The position numbers were made by a program, and so were the translations under genes. Below the pieces are notes generated by a model. That model saw only the letters and a list, made by a program, of their open reading frames with translations. It had not been told where the DNA came from and ran no database searches. From Nocardioides litoris (GTDB lineage Bacteria > Actinomycetota > Actinomycetes > Propionibacteriales > Nocardioidaceae), in NCBI RefSeq assembly GCF_006346315.1, contig NZ_VDMR01000001.1, positions 310,001-374,000 of the forward strand: 64,000 nucleotides of DNA. Direction: 5' to 3'. Below, piece by piece: positions 52,038-59,800 of this stretch; position 1 is the stretch's first letter; each line of letters opens with the position of its first letter.

Positions 52038-52517
52038 ATGACCACCAAGATCCGCCGGTCGCTCGACGAGCGCGACCAGGGCTTCACGCTCATCGAGCTC
52101 CTCGTCGTCATCATCATCGTCGGCATCCTGGCCGCCATCGCCATCCCGGTCTTCCTCAACCAGCGCGAGAAGGGCGTCGACGCCGGGATGCGTTCCGACG
52201 TGCGCAACCTGTCCAACGCGCTGGAGGCCTACACCGTCGACAACCCGCTGTCGGACACCTTCGAGCCGGCTGGCACCACGCTGGCCCAGAACATCGCCGA
52301 GTCGGGGTTCAAGAAGTCCCCCGGCAACACCGTGCAGCTCGTGGGCAGCCCGCGCGACGGCTACTGCGTGCGGGCCTCCAACGCCGGCAGCTCGGGAGGC
52401 GCGACGACCTACGTCTGGTACGACTCGAAGAACGGGGGCTTGATGGCGGGCGCGCCGACGGCCACGCGACCCGCGTCCTTCGCCACGTGCAACGGGACCT
52501 TCGTCACCGTCCCGTGA
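52038..52517 (+). CDS. pilA: Type IV pilin, first of three
   Basis: The 159-residue prepilin has a short charged leader and the class III cleavage site QG/FTLIELLVVIIIVG, with the Glu at mature position 5 required for assembly, followed by AAIAIPVFLNQREKGVDA. The globular part has two cysteines (YCVRAS and FATCNGTF) likely to form the D-loop disulfide near the C-terminus. It is exported, processed by the prepilin peptidase at 36277 and built into the pilus. It differs from the next two mainly in the C-terminal half. It has its own WhiG-type promoter and hairpin terminator. Confidence 0.92.
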   Translation: MTTKIRRSLDERDQGFTLIELLVVIIIVGILAAIAIPVFLNQREKGVDAGMRSDVRNLSNALEAYTVDNPLSDTFEPAGTTLAQNIAESGFKKSPGNTVQLVGSPRDGYCVRASNAGSSGGATTYVWYDSKNGGLMAGAPTATRPASFATCNGTFVTVP

Positions 52518-52535
52518 TGCCCAGTCGACGGACTC

Positions 52536-52569
52536 CCAGCGGCCCCGACCTCCCGGTCGGGGCCGCTGG
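52536..52569 (+). terminator. Hairpin after the first pilA
   Basis: Arms 52536-52549 and 52556-52569 are perfectly complementary (14 bp, 6-nt loop), 18 nt after the stop codon. No T-run. Confidence 0.75.
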
Positions 52570-52612
52570 CGTTCGTGGGCCAGGAAGCCCGGAAAACAAG
52601 GCAGAACGGGCC

Positions 52613-52640
52613 TCAAGTGCCTGTCGTCGCCGTCCGATGC
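52613..52640 (+). promoter_or_regulatory. WhiG-type promoter of the second pilA
   Basis: TCAAG (52613-52617), 15-nt spacer, TCCGATGC (52633-52640), 81 nt before the ATG at 52722. Confidence 0.75.
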
Positions 52641-52721
52641 AGAACACGTCAAGGCAACAACAGCGGTCGGGTCCCCGGTCGCGAGCCCCCCACCGCACGT
52701 CCCGAGAAAGAGCCACCGACC

Positions 52722-53171
52722 ATGACCACGAAGATCCGCAAGTCCCTCGACGAGCGCGACAAGGGCTTCACCCTCATCGAGCTCCTCGTCGTCATCATCA
52801 TCATCGGCATCCTGGCCGCCATCGCCATCCCGGTCTTCCTGAACCAGCGGAAGAAGGGCGTCGACGCCTCGATGAAGTCGGACGCCAAGAACGCTGCCAC
52901 GGCCGTCGAGACCTGGATGACCGACAACCCGACGCTGGCGACCCCGTCGATCACCCTCGCGAAGGGTGCGGCGGGCGCCGACAACACCGCGCTGGCCGGC
53001 TTCAAGTCCAGCACCGGCAACGTCGTCAAGCTCAAGCCCATCGGCACCGAGGTCGGCAGCTACTGCATCGACGTCCAGAACGACGGCTCGACCGACTCGG
53101 CGAAGTTCATCGTCTACAACTCCAAGACCGGTGGCCTCGTCGCCGGCCTGCAGGCGGCTGGCTGCGCCTGA
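52722..53171 (+). CDS. pilA: Type IV pilin, second of three
   Basis: The 149-residue prepilin has leader MTTKIRKSLDERDKG and cleavage before FTLIELLVVIIIIGIL, then IPVFLNQRKKGVDASMKSD. Two cysteines (SYCIDV and the final GCA) can form the terminal disulfide. The first 45 codons are nearly identical in DNA to those of the neighbouring pilins, indicating recent duplication or gene conversion. The best terminator of the window, with a T-run, follows, so this may be the most highly expressed of the three. Confidence 0.93.
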   Translation: MTTKIRKSLDERDKGFTLIELLVVIIIIGILAAIAIPVFLNQRKKGVDASMKSDAKNAATAVETWMTDNPTLATPSITLAKGAAGADNTALAGFKSSTGNVVKLKPIGTEVGSYCIDVQNDGSTDSAKFIVYNSKTGGLVAGLQAAGCA

Positions 53172-53188
53172 TCGTTGGCCGATTAGTA

Positions 53189-53228
53189 GCACATGCCCCG
53201 CGGATGTTCGCGGGGCATGTGCCTTTTT
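53189..53228 (+). terminator. Rho-independent terminator after the second pilA
   Basis: A 14-bp perfect stem (53189-53202 with 53209-53222, loop GATGTT) is followed by CTTTTTG. It is the only hairpin noticed here with a classical T-run. Confidence 0.92.
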
Positions 53229-53239
53229 GTCCCCGGGAC

Positions 53240-53267
53240 TCAAGTCCGGGCCCACCAGAACCGAACG
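53240..53267 (+). promoter_or_regulatory. WhiG-type promoter of the third pilA
   Basis: TCAAG (53240-53244), 15-nt spacer, ACCGAACG (53260-53267), 58 nt before the GTG at 53326. The -10 is the weakest of the set. Confidence 0.6.
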
Positions 53268-53325
53268 TCTACTTGTCAGGCCCCCGGCCAGTACGGGAGC
53301 CCCCCACCCACTGACGGAGGTCATC

Positions 53326-53733
53326 GTGAACAGCAAGATCCGCAAGTCCCTCGACAAGCGCGACCAGGGTTTCACCCTGATCGAGCTCCTCGTCGTCATC
53401 ATCATCATCGGCATCCTCGCCGCCATCGCCATCCCGGTCTTCCTGAACCAGCGCAAGAAGGGCGTCGACGCCTCGCTGAAGAGCGACCTGAAGAACGCCG
53501 CCACCCAGCTCGAGTCGCTCACGACTGACGGCGCGTGGACCGGTACTGCTGGTGGAGACGTCGTCACCACTGCCGCCGACTTCAAGTCGAGCACGGGCAA
53601 CTCGATCAAGTTCGGCCCCGGCGCCGCGAGCTCGACGGCCGGATACTGCCTGGTCGGCACCAACACCGGTGCGAGCAAGTCCTTCTACTACAACAGCGCG
53701 ACCGGCGGCCTGACGGACACGCCCTGCGCCTGA
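53326..53733 (+). CDS. pilA: Type IV pilin, third of three
   Basis: The 135-residue prepilin starts at a GTG with a good ACGGAGG ribosome-binding site. Leader VNSKIRKSLDKRDQG, cleavage before FTLIELLVVIIIIG, then NQRKKGVDASLKSDLK. Two cysteines (GYCLVG and final PCA) suit a C-terminal disulfide loop. It is the shortest pilin and closest in its N-terminal half to the second. It has its own promoter and a 13-bp terminator hairpin. Confidence 0.92.
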   Translation: MNSKIRKSLDKRDQGFTLIELLVVIIIIGILAAIAIPVFLNQRKKGVDASLKSDLKNAATQLESLTTDGAWTGTAGGDVVTTAADFKSSTGNSIKFGPGAASSTAGYCLVGTNTGASKSFYYNSATGGLTDTPCA

Positions 53734-53750
53734 TCCCCACGCTCCACCGC

Positions 53751-53782
53751 GAGGCGGCACCCCGACGACGGGGTGCCGCCTC
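53751..53782 (+). terminator. Hairpin after the third pilA
   Basis: Arms 53751-53763 and 53770-53782 are perfectly complementary (13 bp, 6-nt loop GACGAC), 17 nt after the stop codon. Confidence 0.8.
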
Positions 53783-53796
53783 CGGCCCTTTCCGCC

Positions 53797-53824
53797 TTCA
53801 GTCCCCAGCCTTCGTTGCCGATAC
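53797..53824 (+). promoter_or_regulatory. WhiG-type promoter of the 53857-56758 genes
   Basis: TTCAG (53797-53801), 15-nt spacer, GCCGATAC (53817-53824), 32 nt before the ATG at 53857. Confidence 0.7.
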
Positions 53825-53856
53825 CTCGGTCGAACCAGCCACGAACAGGAGCCACC

Positions 53857-54252
53857 ATGATCGCCACCACCGTCGCCGGCGGCCGCACCAAGGCGGCCGT
53901 GTGGCTCGCGCTGGGCGTCCTCGTCGCGCTGGCGCTGCTCGACGTGGGGTCGGTGGTCCTGACCCGGATGCGGGTCGACGACGACCTGAAGTCGGCCGGG
54001 TTCGCCGGGGCCACCGCGATCCAGAACCAGCCTGTCTCCACCGCCTCCGCGCAGGCGGCGTACGGCGCCGCCGCGGCCCAGCTCAACGCGGGCGAGTCGA
54101 TCGTGCGCGAGTCCTTCGCCGTCCGCGCCGACGGCGGCATCACGCTCACCGTCCGCCGCACCGCGCCGACGGTGGTGATGAAGCACCTGTCCTTCCTCGA
54201 CGGGTTCACCCAGGTCGAGGACACCTACGAGCAGGCGCGCATCGGCTACTAG
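53857..54252 (+). CDS. Membrane-anchored protein of the pilus region, unknown
   Basis: The 131-residue protein has one N-terminal membrane helix (AAVWLALGVLVALALLDVGSV) after a short basic start and an extracytoplasmic domain with FAGATAIQNQPVSTASAQAA and GGITLTVRRTAPTVVMKHL. The layout recalls TadE/Flp-associated pseudopilins but lacks a clear prepilin site, so I do not assign it. A CAGGAG ribosome-binding site precedes the ATG. It is the first gene of a WhiG-driven unit with the ATPase gene. Confidence 0.65.
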   Translation: MIATTVAGGRTKAAVWLALGVLVALALLDVGSVVLTRMRVDDDLKSAGFAGATAIQNQPVSTASAQAAYGAAAAQLNAGESIVRESFAVRADGGITLTVRRTAPTVVMKHLSFLDGFTQVEDTYEQARIGY

Positions 54253-54300
54253 CCACCCCGCCTGACCCCACCCGCCTGACCCCGCTCCCGGAGGCACCCC

Positions 54301-56238
54301 ATGGACAACCCCAAGGTCATCGTCGTGGCCGAGCCCGAGGTCCACGACCTGCTCGCGCGCAGCGGCGTGCAGTGGGACGTCCAGCACCCGGTCGCCTCGG
54401 TCGCCCAGCTGTGGGACGACCTGGGCGCCGGCCGCCTCGACCAGCGGTCCGTCGCGATCGTGTTCAGCGACCGCGCCCCGGGCGGCCCCGGCGACCTCGA
54501 GCGCGCCGTGGCCACGATGGCGGCCCACGCCGCGACCTTCGTCGTCGCCTGGGACGCAGCCGGTGCCCCGGCCCTGCTCGCCCGCGTGCGCGACACGGCC
54601 ACCGCGCAGGGCGGCGACGCCGACGCCCCCGTCCACCTGCTGCCCACGACCGACGGCCGCAGCCTGCTCGACGGCCTGCGCCGGGTGCTGGCCGACGCCG
54701 CGCCCCCGCGGCGCACCGCCTTCCCCGCCGAGTACGCCGGCGCCGTGGACGGCCCGATCGGGTCCTCGGCCCCCGCGGCCGTCGCGGCGGCTCCGGCGAC
54801 GCGCGAGCCCACCGCGCCCGCGCCCACGCCGATCGCGCTCGCACCCGTGGTCCCGGTCGACCTGCCCGCCGACGGGCCGACGGAGGGTCGGGCACGCGCG
54901 GCCGACCCGCTGACGGACCCGCTCACGGACCCCCTGACGGACCCGGTGCCGGCCCCCTCGCCCGCACCGGTCGCCGTCGCCCCCGCCGAGGACCGGGCCC
55001 CCGAGAGCGAGCCGGCCGGGGCGCCCGAGTCGAGCTGGGTGCGCTACGCGCCGGCGCAGTTCCCGACGCCGTACCAGGAGCAGGCGCCCGAGCACGAGCC
55101 GCTGCCCGGCCAGGTCACCATGGCCGTGACCTCGTCCAAGGGCGGGTCGGGCAAGTCGACGATCGCCATGCTCATCGCCGCCCAGATCGCCCACTCCTCC
55201 CGCAAGGCCTTCGAGCAGGGCCTGGTCGACCGGCCGCAGCGCGTGGTCCTGGTCGACATGGACACCCGCGACGGCCAGGTCGCCTCCCTCGTCGGGCAGT
55301 ACATCCCGACCGCCCTCAACATCCGGGTCTCGCCCAGCTGGGACGAGGAGACGGTGCTGGCCAACCTCGTGCACGACGACCGGCTCGGCATCGACGCCCT
55401 GCTCGCGCCGGTCCGGCCGCGCACGGCCGACGACGTCGGACCCGACTTCTACCGGCACGTCATCCGCACGCTGCAGCGGACCCACGACGTGGTCGTCATG
55501 GACACCTCGGTCAACTACCTCGACCCGCTGATCTCGACGGTCTGCCTGCCCGAGGCCACCGCGATCCTCTTCGTCACCACCTTGGCCACCACGTCGGTCC
55601 AGGGCATGGCCCGGGCGCTGCAGGAGATCACCCAGACCGCCGACCACGGCGGCATGGGCATCCCGCGCACCAAGATCGGCGTCGTGGTCAACCAGGCCGT
55701 CGAGGAGGTCGGCATGGAGCGTGACCAGGTGCTGCAGGCGGCCCTCAAGGTCCCCATGGTGGGCTCGATCCCGCTCGCCACCCGCGACGTCCTGACCTGC
55801 ACCAACTTCAACCGCATGCACCGGCTCCTCGAGCACCCCAGCCTCGGCCCGGCGTACTTCAAGCTCGCCGAGGCCTGCCTGCCGGGCGTCCCGCTCCTGC
55901 CCGTCGTCGACGAGGCCCCCAGGCCGGCGGGGCGGCGCATCGCGACCGTCGCCGCTGACGCCGGCGACGCGCTGGCCCGGGCTGCCGTGCCCGTGCCCTC
56001 GGCCTCCGTCGCCCCCGTGACGTACGTCGACCCCGCGCCGGCCGACACCACGGCCCCGGCCGCCGACGCCCAGCCCACGCTGGTCGTCGCCGCGGTCGGC
56101 GGTGTTGGCGCCGTCGCCCCCGCGGAGCCCTACCTGGCGCCTGTCGAGCCGGTGGCCGACCTGGACGACCCCACGCCGCACCACCGCAGCCACCGCGAGG
56201 ACGCGCCGCGCCGCCGCTCGCTCTTCGCCCGCCGCTGA
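54301..56238 (+). CDS. CpaE/TadZ-like MinD-family ATPase
   Basis: The 645-residue protein has a receiver-like N-terminal domain without phosphorylation site (about 1-140), a Pro/Ala-rich linker with DPLT repeats (about 200-216), and a MinD/ParA ATPase domain (about 275-540) with deviant Walker A SSKGGSGKST, VVLVDMDTRDGQVASL and VVVMDTSVNYLDPL. A long disordered tail ends in RRRSLFARR. This is the CpaE/TadZ arrangement, which positions pilus machinery at a pole or site. Finding it with PilB/PilT-type genes is uncommon, since CpaE usually belongs to Tad pili. It is driven by the promoter at 53797. Confidence 0.8.
   Translation: MDNPKVIVVAEPEVHDLLARSGVQWDVQHPVASVAQLWDDLGAGRLDQRSVAIVFSDRAPGGPGDLERAVATMAAHAATFVVAWDAAGAPALLARVRDTATAQGGDADAPVHLLPTTDGRSLLDGLRRVLADAAPPRRTAFPAEYAGAVDGPIGSSAPAAVAAAPATREPTAPAPTPIALAPVVPVDLPADGPTEGRARAADPLTDPLTDPLTDPVPAPSPAPVAVAPAEDRAPESEPAGAPESSWVRYAPAQFPTPYQEQAPEHEPLPGQVTMAVTSSKGGSGKSTIAMLIAAQIAHSSRKAFEQGLVDRPQRVVLVDMDTRDGQVASLVGQYIPTALNIRVSPSWDEETVLANLVHDDRLGIDALLAPVRPRTADDVGPDFYRHVIRTLQRTHDVVVMDTSVNYLDPLISTVCLPEATAILFVTTLATTSVQGMARALQEITQTADHGGMGIPRTKIGVVVNQAVEEVGMERDQVLQAALKVPMVGSIPLATRDVLTCTNFNRMHRLLEHPSLGPAYFKLAEACLPGVPLLPVVDEAPRPAGRRIATVAADAGDALARAAVPVPSASVAPVTYVDPAPADTTAPAADAQPTLVVAAVGGVGAVAPAEPYLAPVEPVADLDDPTPHHRSHREDAPRRRSLFARR
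54904..54942. repeat. Three 12-bp repeats in the CpaE-like gene
   Basis: GACCCGCTGACG is repeated three times with single changes, encoding D-P-L-T units in the linker, followed by a partial fourth. Confidence 0.75.
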
Positions 56239-56260
56239 CCCCACCCCTCCTGGAGCACCC

Positions 56261-56758
56261 GTGAGCACCCCCGACGCCCCCCACCCCGACGGTCCGGGCC
56301 CCGACCAGGCGCGGGACGCGGCCGCGGTCGCCGTCGCGCTCGGCGGGCTCGGCCACGGGCTCTTCGCGTGGCTGCAGCCCGGCGACCTCGACGTCGTCCG
56401 GTCGCTCCGCCCGCCCGCCGAGCCCCTGCCACCGGTCGGTGAGCGGCACCTCGTGGCCGTGGCCGAGCCGCCCGCCGCGCTGCTGGAGGAGCCCGTGCCC
56501 GACCCCGACCGGGTGCTGGCCGAGCTGATGTCGAGCCTCGGCCCGGCGGCGCCGGCCGAGGACATCGACGCGATCGACACCGACGTCCCCGACGTACCCG
56601 CCGCGCCCGACGTCCCCGCCGCGCCCGACGTCCCCGCCGCCCCCGTCCTGGTCGAGCAGCCGCGCGAGGCGTTCGACGCGACGGGCACCATCCCCGCCTA
56701 CGCCACCTCGCGCGACACCATCGCCATGCTCGAGGAGATCGCCTTCCTCGACGAGTGA
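56261..56758 (+). CDS. Acidic protein with DVPAAP repeats, unknown
   Basis: The 165-residue protein is acidic and has no membrane segment. It contains FAWLQPGDLDVVRSLRPP, EEPVPDPDRVLAELMSSLG, three DVPAAP units encoded by 18-bp repeats (56591-56644) and a conserved-looking end SRDTIAMLEEIAFLDE. A CTGGAG ribosome-binding site precedes the GTG, 22 nt after the ATPase gene, so it belongs to that operon. It may be a partner of the ATPase; no family is recognised. Confidence 0.65.
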   Translation: MSTPDAPHPDGPGPDQARDAAAVAVALGGLGHGLFAWLQPGDLDVVRSLRPPAEPLPPVGERHLVAVAEPPAALLEEPVPDPDRVLAELMSSLGPAAPAEDIDAIDTDVPDVPAAPDVPAAPDVPAAPVLVEQPREAFDATGTIPAYATSRDTIAMLEEIAFLDE

Positions 56759-56894
56759 GGTCGGCGTCGCGCGGTCCGTGCGGCTGGCGCGACGACGACA
56801 GCTCCCGACGCCGGAGGCGTGCTCGTCGAGACCGGCACCTCCGGCTCGCAGACCGCTGCGCCGCTGCCGGAGGCGTTCCTGCGAGGGTGTGCCG

Positions 56895-57638
56895 GTGACC
56901 GAGTCCGAGGTCGACCTCTCGCCGGGTCCCGCGCCGCCGTCGTTCCCGGAGCCCCGTGCGCTCGTCGGGCCCCTCGTCGGGCTGCTCCTCGGGACCCTGT
57001 CGGCGTGCGGGGTCGCGCCGTCCGACGGGACCGCCGAGGAGCGGGCGACGACGCCCACCTGGCCGGACCTGCCGCCGACCCCCGAGCCCGACCCCGCCGA
57101 GGACCCCCAGGACGGACCGCAGGTCCCCGACGACCGGCTCGACGACCGTCGGCTGCTGGCCCTGCTCCGCACGCGCGCAGCGTCCGCGGCCACGCCCGAG
57201 ACGTGCGGCCGGGTCGACCTGCGGGCCGGGCTGGAGGGCCTCGACGCGGCGTCGGGGCACCGCTTCACCTCGCTCGTGGTGCGCAACGTCTCCTCGCGCA
57301 CGTGCGCCGTCGAGGGGCGTCCGGGCGTGGGTGGGCGCGGGCTCTCGGGACGCACCCTGCGCCTGCACGTGTCCGAGGGGCTCGACAGCTCCGGCCACCG
57401 TGGACCGGTGGACCTGGCCCCGGGCGAGGAGGCCGCCTCGCTGGTGGAGTGGACCGGCGAGCTGGCCGGCGCGGAGACCGACCGGGTCTCGATGCTGGTC
57501 TTCCAGGTGGCGCGCGGCCAGGCGCCGCTGACCGTGCCCGGCCGGATCGCCGGTGACCCAGCCGAGGCCGAGCCGATCGACATCGGCCCGCGCAGCACGG
57601 TCAAGGTGGCCCGGTTCGCGCCCTGGGCCAGGTCCTGA
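56895..57638 (+). CDS. Lipoprotein-like protein with DUF4232-like domain
   Basis: The protein from GTG 56895 has 247 residues. A hydrophobic stretch with lipobox-like LLLGTLSAC at about residue 25-33 suggests a lipoprotein, though the N-terminus before it is long and acidic, so the start could be later. After a Pro/Asp-rich linker comes a beta domain with FTSLVVRNVSSRTCAVEGRPGV and DLAPGEEAASLVEW, the pattern of DUF4232 (Ig-like, with paired cysteines). Not in an obvious operon; no WhiG-type promoter was found in front. Function unknown. Confidence 0.6.
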   Translation: MTESEVDLSPGPAPPSFPEPRALVGPLVGLLLGTLSACGVAPSDGTAEERATTPTWPDLPPTPEPDPAEDPQDGPQVPDDRLDDRRLLALLRTRAASAATPETCGRVDLRAGLEGLDAASGHRFTSLVVRNVSSRTCAVEGRPGVGGRGLSGRTLRLHVSEGLDSSGHRGPVDLAPGEEAASLVEWTGELAGAETDRVSMLVFQVARGQAPLTVPGRIAGDPAEAEPIDIGPRSTVKVARFAPWARS

Positions 57639-57681
57639 GCATCCATCGTCGCCGGGGCCGCCGGCGTCCAGGGGGGAGGGC

Positions 57682-59091
57682 CTACCGGTCGATCTCGCGG
57701 TAGTTGAAGGTCTCGACGTCGAGGAGGGCGGGGGACTGGTTGGCCAGGAAGCAGTCGTCCATGTAGAGGTCGGCGGTGCCGGTGAGGTCGAGCTCGTTGG
57801 CGTAGAGCGACCCGGTGAACTTGGCCGTGCCGTTGGCCTTCATGACCTTGCCGTAGGGGCTGCCCGAGACCAGGTAGACCGACCCGAACATGTTCTGGTT
57901 GCCGTTGAGCCGCGCGTTGCCGCCCTCGATGATGATGACGAGGGAGCGCTTGTCGGTGCAGGTGGCGTCCTGCTCCACGGCTCGGCTCCAGCCCACGAGG
58001 TCCTTGAGGTCGACGACGCCCCCGGGGTTGCTGGAGGCCAGGTCGAAGTACATGACCGCGGCCTGCTCGTCGGGCGAGCTCCAGCCGCTGGCGCTGGTCC
58101 AGTAGTTGCCCTGGCTCGTGGCGATGGTGCGCAGCTGGTCGAGCTGGGACTGCGTGAACGGCGGCTTGCGGAGGCCGAACATGTCCAGCAGCGCCTTCTC
58201 GCTGGCGATCTTGGAGGTCTGCGGGAAGTTGTAGGCGATGTGGTGGGGGTCGTTGAACTGCGGCAGGTTGCCGAACTGCTGGCGCGCGTAGTTGAAGCAG
58301 GCCGTGCCGTTGAGCGGACCGCCGTTCATGTCCATGTCGTAGCGCGACTGCGAGAAGGAGGTGTTGCAGAAGCCGGCGTTGCCGCTCCTGGTCTCGTGCA
58401 GCGGCTTCTTGGTGCCCGGGCAGTACTGGCCCGACCCGGAGTCGTCGTTGACCGCCTGGCTGGAGTAGATCGCGGCCGGCACGCCGTAGGCCTTGTCGAT
58501 GCCCTCGAAGCTGATCTTCGAGCGCTTGTAGATGCACCCGGTCGAGATGATCGACTCGTGGTGCACGCCGGCGTTGCCGCCCCCGATCACGGCGTCGGCC
58601 ATGATCCCGAGCGGCACCTTGAACGGCGTGATCGACACGTCCATCGAGACCGACCGGGTGGCCGGACCACCGGCGTTGCCGGTGGCGTGGATGCGGTAGA
58701 TGCCGGGCTTGTTGGCCGGGTACGGCGCGATGGGCTCGATCCACACCGTGTAGTACTGGCCCGTCCTCCCACCGATCGTGACCCGCTTGGGCGCCGCCCG
58801 GTTGCCGTAGGGCTCGGCGGTGCAGGTCGGCGAGCAGCCGTTGATCGTCCCGATCCCGGCCGAGCGCAGGTAGGCGACGCCCTGGGCCAGCCCGGCGTCG
58901 GCGGCGTCGACCGAGGCGCCCGCCTGGCTCGAGGTGCGTGCGGTGCCGAGGTTGCTGACGGTGATCGAGGCGATCGACAGCGAGGCGACCACCAGGAACG
59001 CCGTCAGGACGATCACGGTGAGGAGCGCGACGCCCTCGTCGGGGCGCTCGCTCCGTGCGGAGCTGGCGCGGTTCCAGCGGTACGACGGCAT
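57682..59091 (-). CDS. PilX-like minor pilin/pilus assembly protein
   Basis: The 469-residue protein has an N-terminal helix of PilX type (DEGVALLTVIVLTAFLVVASL) with the short conserved segment AADAGLAQGVAYLRS just after. The large external part is rich in Gly, Asn and Cys, with strands such as IIIEGGNARLNGNQNMFG and GTAKFTGSLYANELDLTGTADLY, which look like a beta-helix. It is the last gene of the minor-pilin operon, with GAGGAC as ribosome-binding site. It probably helps prime pilus assembly or forms a tip structure. It is far longer than usual PilX (about 200 residues). Confidence 0.7.
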   Translation of the reverse strand: MPSYRWNRASSARSERPDEGVALLTVIVLTAFLVVASLSIASITVSNLGTARTSSQAGASVDAADAGLAQGVAYLRSAGIGTINGCSPTCTAEPYGNRAAPKRVTIGGRTGQYYTVWIEPIAPYPANKPGIYRIHATGNAGGPATRSVSMDVSITPFKVPLGIMADAVIGGGNAGVHHESIISTGCIYKRSKISFEGIDKAYGVPAAIYSSQAVNDDSGSGQYCPGTKKPLHETRSGNAGFCNTSFSQSRYDMDMNGGPLNGTACFNYARQQFGNLPQFNDPHHIAYNFPQTSKIASEKALLDMFGLRKPPFTQSQLDQLRTIATSQGNYWTSASGWSSPDEQAAVMYFDLASSNPGGVVDLKDLVGWSRAVEQDATCTDKRSLVIIIEGGNARLNGNQNMFGSVYLVSGSPYGKVMKANGTAKFTGSLYANELDLTGTADLYMDDCFLANQSPALLDVETFNYREIDR

Positions 59092-59098
59092 GGGGTCC

Positions 59099-59800
59099 TC
59101 AGCTCTGGGCCTGGTTCCGCAGACCGACCTCGGTCTGGTAGGTCTGCTGGTGCTTGCCGTCGAGCACGGTGAGGGTGACCGTCACCAGGTCGATCTTGGC
59201 CAGCTCGGGGGCGTCGAGGACGCCGTTGCGGTTGCCCACGCCGGGCGTCGCGTCGATCTCGGTCCAGCGGGTGGTCCCGTCGCCGTTGGCGTCGTACTGC
59301 CACAGCGACGACCGGTAGTCCAACGAGAACGCGGTGACGTCGTCGGCCAGGATCGGCTGGGTCACGGCGTTGCCGGCGGCGTCGTTGGCGGTCAGGGTCA
59401 GCCGGTCGACGTCGGGCAGGTAGCGGTAGGTCAGCACCTCGGGGTCGGCGGTCGCCACGTCGAGGTTGCGGTTGCCGTTGAAGTCGACGCCGAAGGTCAT
59501 CGCGACCTCACCGGCGCTCGTGGCCGGGATGGTCACCGCGGTGATCTCGCTGGCCTGGCGCAGCTCGCGCACCATGCGCTCAGTGGCCACCCGCGCCTGC
59601 TCGTTGATGGCCGTGAGGGCGCGGGTGTCCCCCAGGGCGCGGCTGACGGTCAGCGAGCCGGCGATGACGAGCACGAGGAGGGTGAGGAAGATGCCGGTGG
59701 CGACGATCAGCTCGACCAGCGTGAAGCCGGCGTCCTCGGGCTCGTCGGCGCCCGGCTGGTCCGGCCGGTCGGGCGTGACCGGGTACGGCGTCGTCGTCAC
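59099..59800 (-). CDS. PilW/PulJ-like minor pilin with calcium-loop-like motifs
   Basis: The 233-residue protein has a 24-residue leader and the prepilin site AG/FTLVELIVATGIFL with Glu at position 5. The helix continues to NEQARVATERMVRELRQASE. The external domain has DANGDGTTRWTE and DFNGNRNLD, resembling Ca-binding loops (DxNxDG), and NRNGVLDAPE. The GTG start overlaps the stop of the PilV-like gene (GTGA). It would be processed by the prepilin peptidase and join the pilus tip complex. Confidence 0.8.
   Translation of the reverse strand: MTTTPYPVTPDRPDQPGADEPEDAGFTLVELIVATGIFLTLLVLVIAGSLTVSRALGDTRALTAINEQARVATERMVRELRQASEITAVTIPATSAGEVAMTFGVDFNGNRNLDVATADPEVLTYRYLPDVDRLTLTANDAAGNAVTQPILADDVTAFSLDYRSSLWQYDANGDGTTRWTEIDATPGVGNRNGVLDAPELAKIDLVTVTLTVLDGKHQQTYQTEVGLRNQAQS

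Noticed and set aside
53269..56691. 1140-residue open frame on the minus strand
   Set aside because: Antisense to the third pilA and the CpaE-like ATPase; no recognisable domain.
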